NCBI GenBank assembly: GCA_963978545.1
Contig: OZ021730.1
Span: forward strand, 8,377,796-8,441,795
Direction of reading: 5' to 3'
DNA from: Linyphia triangularis
Lineage: Eukaryota; Arthropoda; Arachnida; Araneae; Linyphiidae
Length of the DNA: 64,000 nt
A model generated the notes under the pieces. It had not been told where the DNA came from. It was given only the letters and a program-made list of their open reading frames with translations, and searched no databases. Shown here piece by piece: positions 1-11,526 of the stretch. The first letter of the stretch is position 1. The number at the start of each line of letters is the position of its first letter. The position numbers and the translations under genes were made by a program.

Positions 1-1305
1 GCACTGCTCGCAACACATTCATTTTTTCAAGGTTGTTCGGATACACATGCTTTCTTGACAAGAATCTCACCGGTTTCACTACCTCGTTCTTTTGAAGTTC
101 ATAAATCTTTTTCACATATTCCCCAGTTATAAAGCTATTTTTCCCACTCATAACTCTCTCCAAAAACTGGCTGCGTAAGTTTTTAATCAAGTGATTCGGA
201 TCGAAACTCAAAAATAACAGTCGTTTTTCATTACATGGATGGGGATAACTTGTTTTAAGGGACCTTTACAGAGTTTTTTAAACATCAATGTGTTTGATTT
301 GTGGTTGTCGGTTACCACTCGAACAACTAAAAACCCACACTCCTCAATTTCTTTGAGGACTTTAGATGTTAGAGAATACAACATTTTGCCCGATAAATTT
401 TTTGTGAAGAAGTATGCACAAGGAATCTGATAATTGGTTGATAGACCATTCAAAACAAAACATAGGAGACGATTTGCAAGCACCTTAGTGCCTTCCCCTG
501 ACGTAAATCCAAACAGAGTATCAGATCCCTTGTCATATAAACACTTTGGCTGAATGGCCATTTCATCAATAATGAGTGAAGAGAACTTTTCCCCTTCATT
601 CAAAGTGCTCAGTTCTTGTTTCAATCTCTCTTTGATTAAAGTGTTCACACCATCTGATGTAACAATGTCGCCAGTATATTGCCTCAACGTATTTTTACAG
701 TGAAGTTTCAAAAGTCTTTTCTTCATATGAAGATATCCGCGAGGAGATATGTGCTGAAACAGAATACATTCTCGAATAGAGGTCTCTGTCCACTTTCCTT
801 TTTTACTATTATAATTATTTATAATATCATGCAAGAATTGTGCACTAGATTTATTAGAAATAGCATCCCTGTGGATCTTTTCAGCACATATATAAAATTT
901 ATCATCTTTAAATGAATTTAATTTGCCTCTCGTTTCATCAAATGCAGTCTGAAGTTCATGCAAGGTTTTATTTTTCTTCTACAGTTGCGTCTGCCATCTT
1001 TTCACTTTAATTTGAAGAGCAGATAGCTTTTCTGTCATTTCAGAAATAGGCACATTTTCGGGAGTATTACAAGCACTCCGGTCTGTTTGGCACGATTTGC
1101 GAGAAAGTTGCAAAACTGGATTCCGCTACTGTTTTTTTTACTGCCAATTTATTTTGTTTCTGTTCAGTCGGATATTTCTTGGCCATGTATTTTGGGTAGC
1201 CTTCGAAAATAGACGGAACAACATCAGGCTTCAGTCTTTTTCGTTTTAAAGTTTGCACATAGTCATCAGAACGAAAATGTATACTGCACACCTGCGACGA
1301 AGATT
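1..1305 (-). pseudogene. P-element-like THAP transposase, decayed and cut at both ends
   Basis: DNA transposase of the P-element/THAP9 type, read right to left. Near 1291-1070 the end of a THAP zinc finger is visible (CSIHF, the C-x2-H pair, then LKPDVVPSIF), followed by a coiled-coil-like stretch and, in 963-208, the RNase H-like catalytic core (SSLIIDEMAIQ with the first Asp, VVTDNHKSN with the second). Beyond 208 the frame shifts but the protein continues (FDPNHLIKNLRSQFL, then NLEKMNVLRA) off the window start. An in-frame stop lies near 980 and a frameshift near 230, so it is dead. The N-terminal half of the THAP finger is missing where LINE B1 begins at 1306. Family assignment is from motif recognition. 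Confidence 0.8.
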
Positions 1306-1956
1306 CCCCCTCGGGGGCTCACATTTTGTGAGTACGGGCTTGGCAAACCCGAGGTACCCTAGCTGGGCCCTAGCATTTTTCTTTTCTTTCCTCTTTTGCG
1401 AAGGCCCTACCTTGTGCACTGCTTTTTTGTTGATTATGTTATGTTTATGCCTTACATTTTATCTTGTTTTGAATCATTTTAGTTTTTTTTTATGTTTTTT
1501 CTAGTGTTTGGTTTCCTTATCTCTAACTGATTTTGCTAGTTCTGGTTGGTTATTTTTCTTTTGCCAATTTAATGGCCTGCATGTTTGCCGTGTGCGGTGA
1601 CCCGTAAGGCCAGAAAATGGGATCCTGGGGATCCTGTGGCGTCCCATATCAGGGCAGGTGATTAGTTTCCTGGGGGCGCTGCTGCGTTCCCTTTGGCCCA
1701 CGCTTCGACCGAAACGGGAGGCAGAGTGGGGCCCGACTCTGTCAATCGGCTGGCGGTAACGGAACCTTCGGGTTGCTGACTGCTTAAGGGTAAGGACTGG
1801 GTGGTTATGGTGCCCGAAGGTGGTTTACCTTGGGGAGCCACACCATAACCGCCCAGAACGACCTCGGCGTACTACCCCTTAGCGGGCCCAATGTCTGCTA
1901 CCCTTGTTGGGCTCGGTGGTGGGCGGGGGTGTACGTCGAGTTTCTAAATCACTTAA
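1306..1956 (+). promoter_or_regulatory. LINE B1 5' UTR with terminal hairpins
   Basis: The first bases can form CCCCC-TC-GGGGG, followed by the hairpin CTCAC-ATTTT-GTGAG and then ACGGGCTTGGCAAACCCG. The A-type 5' UTRs elsewhere in the window have the same order of hairpins with different bases (CCCC-TCA-GGGG, then TTTAC...GTAAA). A non-LTR element must carry its promoter downstream of its start site, so this region probably holds it (established for the class; not shown here). Short islands are shared with the A-type leaders (TGTTTGCCGTG, GGATCCTGG, ATCGGCTGG). Confidence 0.6.
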
Positions 1957-3328
1957 TATGGCTGCTTTTCCTCTTTTGAGCCCGACGGGAGGCCTTAATC
2001 CACAACTCATAAAACCAAAGCGTACAATAGAAAATAACGATAACTCTGTATCAAAAAGACAATCAATTGAACTTAGTCGACCCACCTATCTTATTATGCA
2101 CTCCGAATCTGACCAACTCGCTAAATGTTCCCCTTTCTTAATCCAAAAAGCCATCAAAGGTATTTGGAAGGAAATGACCCGAAAAACGTAAAGAAACTTC
2201 GATCTGGAGACCTTCTCATTCAAACTATAGACGCAAAACAATCTCAATCACTACTCGACACAACATCATAACATCGACACCCATAAATCCCTAAATTCAT
2301 CTCAAGGGGTTATTTCAGAGTCGGACCTACTCGACGTAGACGACTCTGAACTGACATTAGAATTGTCAGCCCAGGGAGTTACTAATGCCAAAAGAATAAT
2401 CATAAAAAAAGACGGAAATACAATAAAAACTAAACATGTAATTCTGACATTCAATAGCCCTAAACTTCCGAGCAGAATCACCGCAGGTTACTTAAATTGC
2501 CATGTTCGAACTTACGTCCCAAATCCTCTGCGGTGTTTCAAGTGCCAAAAGTTTGGTCACTCCAGAAACACCTGCAGATCGAAAGTAGAAACATGTGCTA
2601 CATGTGGCAGCATTGAACATCCAAGTGACGGCTGCCACAAAGAACCTGTGTGTGTTAACTGTTCGGAGTCACACCCTGCCTACTCCAGAAACTGCAACAC
2701 ATGGAAAAAAGAAAAGAAAATACAAGAACTCAAAAGTAATAATAATATCTCCTATCCCGAAGCAAGAATTATGTACACCCAGCTCTTTCCCGAACCAAAG
2801 GAAAAGAGTTATTCAACTGTCACCGGAGCATGCAAAACCGAAATAGCCACCCAAACTCTCATTTCAATCCCAACAAACTTGAATTTAACTTCTGAAAATC
2901 TGATAAAATACTTTGTGTCTCAGTCGAAAACATCACCATCACAAACAGAACCGATTCCTTCCACTTCCAAAGACATTAATCAATCAAACAAAACAAAAAC
3001 AAAAAGAACTAAAAAAACTGAAACAAGTAAACCAACTAAACCTGGGGAAGCTTTAAAACAAAAAATCTTGAAAAAATCAAAACTACAACTCGATTCCTTA
3101 AATTCGTCGAAACATATTTCAGAAACACCTCTGACAACTTTGTTGCAGAAGGTTGTTACTACTACACAACCAATTAATAAAGGAAAATTGGAATCATCAG
3201 ATGAAGAAGCCATATCAGGGCTTTCTGACTCTGGTGATATGGATGTTGAGTCAGGGCTCGAGACTCCTCCTAATCACCAACCAAGGAGGAGATCAAAGGA
3301 AAGGGGATCTAGCAATAATTCATCATAA
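1957..3328 (+). pseudogene. LINE B1 ORF1 (zinc-knuckle nucleic-acid-binding protein), frameshifted
   Basis: ORF1 proteins of this type coat the element RNA. The natural start is taken as the ATG at 1957 (MAAFPLLSPTGG), matching MMASSFFSPTGG in copy B7. The first 75 or so codons are open to about 2185; two indels between 2180 and 2360 break the frame, after which 2363-3328 is open. Three knuckles follow: CFKCQKFGHSRNTC, CATCGSIEHPSDGC and CVNCSESHPAYSRNC. A Lys/Thr-rich tail ends in an acidic EEAISGLSDSGDMDVE patch found in all B copies. The stop at 3326-3328 is TAACATT, not the TAATG seen in B2. Confidence 0.85.
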
Positions 3329-3453
3329 CATTCCATCTCCTTTCCTGGAATTGTCGCGGTTTCCACCACAATTCGGTAGATGTTAAACTTCTCGTCGATG
3401 AATACAAACCTGTCTGTTTCTGTCTGCAAGAGACGCTCTTAAAGCCCTTTCAG
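3329..3453 (+). pseudogene. LINE B1 ORF2, N-terminal scrap of endonuclease
   Basis: Reading SWNCRGFHHNSVDVK through FCLQETLLKP from about 3341, this is the start of the APE-type endonuclease of ORF2, including the conserved Asn and the QE pair. There is no ATG at the expected TAATG position. It stops where the tail of LINE A1 begins. Confidence 0.75.
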
Positions 3454-3666
3454 TTTGTTTGTTTGTTGTTTGTTTGATTGAGGTTTTATGGCGCAAAGGC
3501 AACACAAGGGCCATGCTGCGCCAAAACAAAAGATAAAAGAAAAACTAGGATGGAAGATAAATTATAAATATGATGAGAGGTGACAGAATATAATTTAAGA
3601 ATGTTAAAATCACATTTCTAAAATGAAGATGTTAATAAAATTTTAAAAATGGATATGTTTAAAACA

Positions 3667-6600
3667 CTAGATGTGATTTAAAAACCCGATTGATCTTAAA
3701 AATGCAAAAAGATTTGAATGGGGAGTTTCCCCAATCAAATCTTGAAGACTTAAACTGGTACATTTAAAAAACCTAAGACGATGTGACTGAAACTTTGGAC
3801 AAGAAATTAAAATATGAGCCACAGAAAGATCGCAACGACAAGTACCGCAAACAGGTGGATCTTCTCCCAGCAATAGGTGTCGATGCATCAATAGGGTATG
3901 ACCAATGCGCAGACGAGTCAGTTTGACATCTGTCCGACGCATAGGATTAACTGGCCATTTACGAAGATGATTCTTGTTGAAATGAAGTTTGTTATTAACC
4001 TGCAAATCCCATGTTTCTTGACGTAAGGATAATATGAACTTGTGAATTGATGTCTTAATATCTTGGTAGAGAACTGGCTGCTGCAGCGGGATTGAAGCCG
4101 CTTTAGCAGCAGAATCAGCCAATTCATTGCCTGAAATTCCCATGTGACTAGGTACCCAGCAGAATAATATAGTAAATCCTTTCCTCTCAAGTGTGTGTAA
4201 CTTTGACAAAATGTCAAAAGCAAGTGGATGGCTATTGGTTTTAACCTGCTCCAGACTTGACAAAGAACTTAAACTGTCAGTATACACACAAAATTTGCGA
4301 TTGTGGCAGAGTGAGATATGCAGCAGTGCACAAGAAATTGCTGTCATCTCAGAAGTGAAAACCGAGCAGGATTTATGAAGTGTAAAAGCGACTGTGGATG
4401 TGTCGGACATAGTACCACAGCCAACACGTTCCCCTGCTTTGGATCCATCAGTAAAAACTGCTTCATAGTCAGCATACTGAGAGCGGTGATCACAAAAGAT
4501 TTGTTGCAAAATTTCTGGGGCAGTGTCTGCCTTGCAATACATCGCAAATGGATTGAGAAAGTGGAAAGATGGAATATCCCACGGTGGAAAGGATTGAGTT
4601 ATAAATGTTTGGGTAACTACGTCACTTAGAGCTGCATCCAACAAGATGGATTTCGCTCTTTCAGAAAATGGTCGGATGTTAGATGGACGAGCATCATATA
4701 ACCTACCAAGATAGGCATCAAGTCTCAACTTACGTAAAGGGTGAAAAGGATCAGACATAATTCTACAGTAGTAGTTGGCGCTTAATTTTTTACGTCTCAA
4801 GTCAAGTGGAAGTAGACTACACTCTGTCAACAGACTTTCAATGGGTGAAGTGCGAAATGCACCTGAACAAATACGGGCAGCAGTGTGATGGACAGTATCC
4901 AATCTTCGTAGAAGGGATACTCCTGCAGACCCATACGCAACGCATCCGTAGTCAATACGGGATAAGATAACCGAATTGTAAATACGCAGCAAAGAAGTGC
5001 GATCAGCACCCCAAGATATATTTGAGAGTACTTTGAGGATATTAAGCGATTTATCGCACTTCTTGCGCAAGGACAATATATGTGGGAGAAAATTCATCTT
5101 ATTGTCAAAAATGACTCCCAGATACCTTATCTGATTGACAACAGGGATGGGCGTGTTGCGTATGTGGATTTCAGGGTCAGGGTGAAGACCCCTCCTCCTA
5201 CAGAAGTGGATGCAACTGCTTTTAGATGGTGACAGTTTATGGCCGTTTTTGTCACACCATTCTACAAGTCTGTTAACAGCAGTTTGTAATTGACGTTCAA
5301 TTAAGCGCATGTTCGATCCTTGGCATGAGATTTGCAAATCATCAACATACAAAGTTCCATGAACAAAGGGTGAAAGGACATGAAGGATGTTGCTAATGTG
5401 AAGGTTAAAAAGGGTGACGCTTAAAACACAACCTTGAGGAACTCCCTCAGATTGGTTAAAATAATTTGAAAATGAAGTTCCAATGCGAACTCTAAAAACA
5501 CGAGATGATAAAAAATTTTGAATAAAAAGGGGCAAATTACCCATAAAACAAAAATTAAAAAGAGTTTGTAGGATACCTTACGCCACGTATGATCATACGC
5601 CTTCTCAATGTCGAAAAAGATTGAAACTAGATGATTCCTCTGCACAAAGGCATTACGAACATCTGTTTCTAGTTTCACGATGTTATCAAGAGTGGACCGC
5701 CCTCCTCGGAATCCACTCTGAAAAGGTGAAATACATCCATCTTTTTCCAACATGTAAGAGAGTCGGGCGTTTACAATACGTTCAAAGGTCTTACAGAGGC
5801 AGCTCGTTAAGGCTATCGGTCGATAGTTCAGAGGATCCTTGGGATCCTTTCCAGGTTTCAGAATGGGGATTACAGTAGCTTCCCGCCACAAGGTAGGAAA
5901 GATGTTCTCCTTCCAGATTCTATTAAAGAGAAAAAGGATGTTCAAAAGAGAATCTGGGCTTAAATGGCGAAGCATTTGGTAACTGATCCCATCTGGACCT
6001 GGACTGGTGTTATGTGCTTTAGATAAAGCACTCTTCAATTCGTACATCTTAAGGTCACAGTTGTAGGAATATTCAATATTGCTTTTAAAGTTAATTCCAG
6101 TCCGTTCAGCACGATTCTTAGTCACTAGAAAAGTAGAACTATAAGAATCGGAACTGGATACTCTTTCAAAAGTTTCACCGATAAGGTTAGCAATATCTTC
6201 AGGGGAAGAGAACACAGCAGCTCCGGTCTGATGTATCGGGCAAGAATACTACGGATACAAACCGTTGGCTGCTCTAACCTTCTTCCACAACTGCTTGCTT
6301 GATGTTTTAGATGTAATTGAAGAGACATAACTTATCCAGGAATCTTTCTGACTTTGACGTCTAACCCTACGGGCAACTGCCTTAGCCTTTTTAAAGGCGA
6401 TAAGGTTTCCTGTAGTTGGGTATCTACGGAAGATACCCCAAAGCTTCTTCTGTTTCTTGTATGCAGACTGGCAGTCTGCATTCCACCATGATTTACAGTG
6501 TCGCAGTGTTTTAGGTGAAGTCTTAGGAATAGAGGAGTCAGCAGCATTTAAAACTGCTTCAGTGACATTTTGGACAGCAGTATCAACATCCTTACTGTCC

Positions 6601-7346
6601 ACCATTGTTCCCGATATAACAGCCAACTCCGTAAATTTGTCCCAATTCGCCCTGTGGTATTTGTATGTAGGTAGACGGGTGTTTACGCTACTAATACCGT
6701 TATGGGAAATGAGAATCGGGAAGTGATCACTGTTATGTAGATCACTTCCAACAGCAAAATTCAAGTATGGCAAAAGTATAGGGGAACAAATGGCTAAGTC
6801 TAGTGAATGGAATGTTCTAGTGGGTTCATGGAAATATGTTTTCTCCTCGTTATTCAGGAGACAGAGACAGTGATCAGATAGCAACTTTTCAATCTGTCTC
6901 CCACGAGGGTTCGTATTATCATTACCCCACATAGTACTGTGTCCATTAAAGTCACCGAGCAGTATAAATGGTGCTGGAAGCTGATCAATAAGGGCATTCA
7001 GCTCCTCTTGGCGGATGATAGCATGTGGCGGTAGGTATAGGCAACAGACTGTGAGAAGGGACTGAAAATGAAGTCTCGCAGCCACAGCCTGTAGAGATGT
7101 GCTTAGAGTGATTACAGTGCTGGGATAATTATGAGAAATAAAAAGACATACTCCTCCAGGCACTGTATTACTACGGGTAACATCTTTTCTAATGCAGCTA
7201 TGCCTACGGATCTTAGATGTGTAAGTATCCTTCAAGAAAGTTTCTTGAAGTGCCAAACATGCTGGATGATAAGTTGAAATTATATTCTTAACATCATCCT
7301 TCCTAGATCTAAAACCGCGACAGTTCCAAGAAACAAAAGAAGCCAT
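3667..7346 (-). pseudogene. LINE A1 ORF2 (endonuclease-RT-RNase H), two frameshifts
   Basis: Encodes target-site nicking and reverse transcription. Domains in order from 7346: APE-type endonuclease (FVSWNCRGF, LQETFLKD, GDFNGHSTMWG, SDHFPI), reverse transcriptase (RPIALTSCLCK, FFDIEKAYDHTW, YVDDLQIS), RNase H (FTDGSKAGE, WVPSHMGISGNELAD) and a terminal C-x2-C/H-x4-C finger (CGTCRCDLSVAHILISC). The frame breaks near 6230, between endonuclease and RT, and near 5550, inside RT after the KAYDHTW motif. The start ATG at 7346 overlaps the ORF1 stop as TAATG. Confidence 0.9.
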
Positions 7347-8490
7347 TAACTATTAAAAGAAAACTTCAAAAGGGGGTCGGGCTCTTCTTCAAGGATCTCA
7401 TCGTCATCAGATAGGTGTAAACTCACCTCATCTGTACCTCTTATTGAGCCAAGGATGTGAAACTGGTTAGCGGGTTTCCCTCTAATAGAAACACCCTTCG
7501 CAGATTTTAATTTCATTGTTTGCAAAGCCTTCGACTTTGCAAGAGATTTCTTTATTAGAGGTGGTTTTTTTACGATATCTGAAGAAGACGCCCGTTGGGG
7601 TAATCTGGCAAGTGGCAAAGAAATATTCTCCGTCTGTGTACTCTTACTACATACTGACTTTTTAGAAGCATTGGAATATGAAACGCCAACACGGGGAGTC
7701 CGGGCTTCAAACTGTTTTCTTGCTTCAAAGTATGTCAAATTTTGTAGAGCACGGATGGTTTGTATTTCTTTCTCCTCTATCCACTTGGGACATTTTCGGG
7801 AGAAAGATGGATGTGCTGCTTCACAATTGACACACTTTTCAGGTGCAGTGCATCCAGAACTACCATGACCACTTCCTGCACAGCGTGCACAGATTTCAAT
7901 TTTCCCGCGGCAAGCCGTTTGGGAATGTCCATATCTCTGGCACTTAAAGCAGCGAAGTGGATTTGGTACATATGGTCGGATACGACAGTTAAGATATCCG
8001 GCTTTCACGTGTGTTGGCAGAGTTGGCAAATCAAAAGTCAGTATCAAATGTTTAGTTGGGAGAATATTTCCATCTTTCCGTATTGTTATCCGGTGTACAG
8101 CAGAAACTTGTTGGTCCAGCAGATGTTCAAGAATCTCGTCCTCAGGTGTATGGTAGAGGTCGGATTCGGAAATAACGCCACGAGATTTGTTGAGTGAGGC
8201 ATGGGGGACTACACTCACAGGAAATGTTCCGAACGATTCCATTTTTAAGATGTTTTGGCCCTGAGTATTATTTTGAACTTCAACTAAAAGGTCTCCAGAT
8301 CTTAGTTTTTTAGCAGAAACATTATCGCCAACGTAAGCTTTCAAGGCTTTTTCAATTAAAAAAGGAGAAACCTTTTCAAAGGATCCCTCCTTTCTCTTCA
8401 CAATGTAAAATTTTGCCGTAAGGCTGTTTGCAGTGGCATGATCAGTGTGCTCCCCACGAGAGGGAGAGAAAAAGAAGTTTTACTTTCCAT
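7346..8490 (-). pseudogene. LINE A1 ORF1 (zinc-knuckle protein), one frameshift
   Basis: Nucleic-acid-binding ORF1. The natural start is the ATG at 8490 (MESKTSFSLPLVG), aligned to MESNTFSSSPSPGE of A3. A frameshift near 8400 separates this N terminus from the long open part (KEGSFEKVSPFLIEKAL...). Three knuckles: CFKCQRYGHSQTAC, CARCAGSGHGSSGC, CVNCEAAHPSFSRKC. The stop is the TAA of TAATG shared with the ORF2 start. Confidence 0.87.
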
Positions 8491-9126
8491 GAAAGTAGAT
8501 GTACAAGATTCGGGCACTGGAGTCCCACCCACCATGGAGTCCACGAAAAAAACGGGGATAGTGTATACCGGCAAGCAACAAAAATAATGAAAAAAGGAAA
8601 ACGAGAACTCAACTATTGCGCACGGCATAACACTACCGGGTTGTCCAGTACCTATACGCGAACGACTCGTCCCTGTAGAAGTCTCCACCCTTAACGAGAT
8701 TCCCAGCAGACGAGCCGAACGCTTGATCCCTAGCCGCCGACGAAGTCGGACGACCAGCCGATTGATACACACGGGACCAATGTGCACCTCCCGTTTATCT
8801 GAAGCAAGGGCCAAAGTAGTGTATTGGGACAGTATGTCGTCCCTCAACTACCAGGATCCCCCTTTCCAGGGACACGGGTCTCCACGCACGGCAAACACGT
8901 GGGTGATATAATCCCCAAGAGAAGCTGATAGCAACAGAGCGGCGCAAAGCTTCTCAAGGGGAGCCCTCACCTCAGATGAGGTAATCACAATGAGGGAAGG
9001 AAGGGAAAACAAACGATAAATATAAAACCCAAAATGAGAAGGTAAAACAGAAGGAGGGATAGATCACTGGGGAGCCACGGGGTTGTGAAGCCCGTATTTA
9101 CTTATAGAAAGTAAACCCCCTGAGGG
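8491..9126 (-). promoter_or_regulatory. LINE A1 5' UTR
   Basis: Nearly identical to the 5' UTRs of A2, A3 and B7. The 5' terminus forms CCC(C)-TCA-GGGG, then TTTACTT-TCTAT-AAGTAAA. It also holds a short open frame (MRDDILSQYTTLALASDK...) on the element's sense strand that recurs in the other copies. Confidence 0.7.
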
Positions 9127-9690
9127 AAAGTAAACCACCCCGCTATCACTCACAACTAATCTACAGGCTGTTGCTGTTAGAGTCACCGTGGATAAACAAT
9201 TAATAACAGTTTGCTCAATATACCTCCTCCCTAATCATAATATTCGACAAGCAGACTTAGACAGGCTATGCGATCAGCTTCCAGCACCCTTTATTATAAT
9301 GGGAGATATTAATGGCCATAGTCCTCTTTGGGGTAGTCCAGATTCAAATGTTCGTGGTAGGCAAATTGAAAAATTTATGGAAGATCAAAATCTTTGTCTT
9401 TTGAACAATGGACAACCCACCTACTTCCATACCTCATCGAGGACATTTCATGCCATCGATTTGGCCTTGTGTTCACATTCTCTTTCCTCACTTTTCGTTT
9501 TTCACGTGGCAAGTGATCCCTACCATAGTGATCACTTCCCAATAAGCATTGAGTCTTCTATAAATGGTGTCCCTCCTTCTCGTCCTCCTCGTTTTATTTT
9601 TGAGGCAGCGGACTGGGAACGTTATTCATCTGTTATTCAATTAACAGACGAGATGGTGGACCGAGATGACATTGATGATGCCATTAATGA
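9127..9690 (+). pseudogene. LINE B1 continued: ORF2 endonuclease fragment
   Basis: Continuation of B1 beyond the A1 insertion. Open frame reading TTNLQAVAVRV, YLLPNHNIRQADLDRLCDQL, then the endonuclease motifs GDINGHSPLWG and SDHFPISIE. It ends at about 9690, where ATTAATGAA is shared with the start of the duplicated 2.4-kb block. RT and later domains of B1 are not in the window. Confidence 0.82.
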
Positions 9691-10199
9691 AAAAATTCCA
9701 GTCAGAAATCTTAAGGAAGAGCATCCTTTGTTTTTTCAAAGGCACCAACAACTTGAAGAGTTCGAAAGATTAATTGCTGTTGTAATCAAAGAAGTATTTT
9801 TTAAGGGATCGAAAAACCAAGGACAAATCATGTATAAACTTTTCAAGAAAAAGAAGAAAACAGCTGAGTAAACACTTTTTACAAATTTTATTGAAGAATG
9901 CAAAGATTTAGAAGCTATAAAAAAAGTAGAAGCTGAGGTATCTTTAGGGTTTTTCCTGTTACCTTATCTTTTAAAAGATGAAGTTGATTATCTAATAAAG
10001 ATAGTAAGCAAATAATCATGTAATAAACTACAGCTCTTGGTTCTATTATCACGAATTTTTACCCTTCCTGTTCTCTCCAGAAACTAACAATTTACCTGCC
10101 CATTTTTTAAATATCTGTTCTTTCAGTAACATTTAAAACAGTTATCCAGCTTATTAAAAGAAATGAATTTTTTTAGTATTACTGAATTTATGCATGTTA

Positions 10200-11526
10200 T
10201 ACAGGGTGGGGCATAAAGATATCCCTAATTTGCCGCTGTCGCTGCGGCGGCGCTAGTGTAGAGGGCGTGTCCGAAGTTGTTTTATTTCCCTAGTTACGCT
10301 ATTTCAGTTGACAGTGTCTTGGACTAGTGAACATCGTGCGTTCGTTGTTGAAACTTATTTTAAAAATGCAGATTACATCATTTAAACGCAACAATTATTT
10401 CGTAGGCACTTTGGAGTAAGCAGGCGTGGAAGAATACCCAACAGAAAGACAATATCCTTATGGGTTGCTAATTTTAGAGAAACAGGTTCGCGTTTAGAAA
10501 ACAAAAGTCGCCCGGTAGACCACGTCATGTTCGAACTCCGGAGAATGTGGCAGCAGTAAGAGATGCTGTAACGCAATCACCACGACGTTCAGCTAGTAAA
10601 CAAGCTAGGGCCCTTGGACTATCCCAGCGCTCATTGAGGAGAATTTTACACGAAGATCTGAAGTTACATCCGTACAAAATGATGTTGGTACAGGAAATGA
10701 AAGAATGCAATTGGTCAAATCGAAAGAAATGTTGCGCACGATGATGTTGTTCTGTCGAGTGACGAAGCTCATTTCCTTTTGTCCGGATGCGTTCATAAGC
10801 AAAATTTCCGCTACTGGGCTGAAAGCAATCCACGCCAAAAGCATGAGCGAACTTCGCATAGCGAACGTGTTACTGTTTGGTGCGCTGTATCACATCTGGG
10901 TGTGATAGGACCGTACTTTTTTGAGGAGAATAACGAGACAGTTACAGTAAATAGCCAACTTTACGTGCACATGTTACGCAGCTTCTTACAGCCTCAGCTC
11001 AATCAGTTTTTCCAGTCGGAGGTGTGGTTTCAGTAGGATGGTGCCACAGCGCATACTTCCAAATTATCCACGGAAGTGCCAACACAAATAATAGTAGCCT
11101 AATCTGTATTCGAGGTGACATTCCATGGCCAGCACGCTCACCGGATCTTGCTGCATGTGACTTCTTCCAGTGGGGTTACCTCAAGGCTTAAGTTTACACA
11201 CATAAACCTAAGACACTTGAAGAACTGAAGGATGTTATTCGATTCGAAATTGCAGCAATTCCTCCAGCAATGGTGGAAAAGGTTATGCTGAATTTCCGGG
11301 AGAGCCTTCACAAGTGTATAGAGAACAAAGGAAAGCATTTAGACGATATCCTTTTTCGTACAACAAAACCTCGAAATTAATAAATAGCAAAATTTTTACA
11401 GATTGTATAATTAATTAATGGCAAACATTATTCTATCCGAATGTAAACATAAAATATTTGTTTTCAATGTCTTATATATTTTTATTGACCTCTTAAAATG
11501 GGGAGATCTCTATGCCCCACCTTGTA
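10200..11526 (+). mobile_element. mariner/IS630-type transposon with DUF4817-like transposase, copy 1
   Basis: Terminal inverted repeats are TACAGGGTGGGGCATAAAGA on the left and, inverted, TACAAGGTGGGGCATAGAGA on the right. TA is present at each end, as expected for Tc1/mariner target duplications. Length is about 1.33 kb. It sits in the intron of the duplicated pseudogene. Confidence 0.85.
10335..11380 (+). pseudogene. mariner transposase, dead (copy 1)
   Basis: Cut-and-paste transposase. N-terminal helix-turn-helix region (AFVVETYFKNADYI, FRRHFGVSRRGRIPNRKTIS), a second HTH (RTPENVAAVRDAV, SKQARALGLSQRSLRRIL), then the catalytic region with DEAHF (first Asp) and WFQ*DGATAHT (second Asp). 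The glutamine just before that second Asp is a stop (TAG) in both copies. Several frameshifts are also present. The end HLDDILFRTTKPRN is intact. Confidence 0.85.

Larger units (their letters stand above)
1306..3453 (+). mobile_element. LINE family B copy B1, 5' part
   Basis: Non-LTR retrotransposon of the I group (inferred from ORF1 zinc knuckles plus an RNase H domain in ORF2 of sister copies). This piece has the complete 5' end, ORF1 and the first 40 codons or so of ORF2. It is interrupted at 3454 by the oppositely oriented LINE A1 and resumes at 9127, with about 100 bp of ORF2 missing between the two pieces. It abuts the P-type transposase at its 5' end. Confidence 0.85.
3454..9126 (-). 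mobile_element. LINE family A copy A1, full length but disabled
   Basis: Complete non-LTR element on the minus strand. Its 3' end at 3454 is a run of GTTT repeats followed by the family stem-loop (GGCGCAAAGGC...CTGCGCC). Its 5' end at 9126 is the CCCTCAGGGGG leader end. It closely resembles the intact copy A3 at 50991-56649. It lies in LINE B1 (+), but the flanks show no obvious target duplication and about 35 codons of B1 are missing, which suggests a target-site deletion. Confidence 0.9.

Noticed and set aside
4193..5009. Several open frames of 60-100 codons inside A1 and A3 ORF2 in other frames
   Set aside because: They repeat at the same relative place in both copies only because ORF2 is conserved; no own start context or motif.
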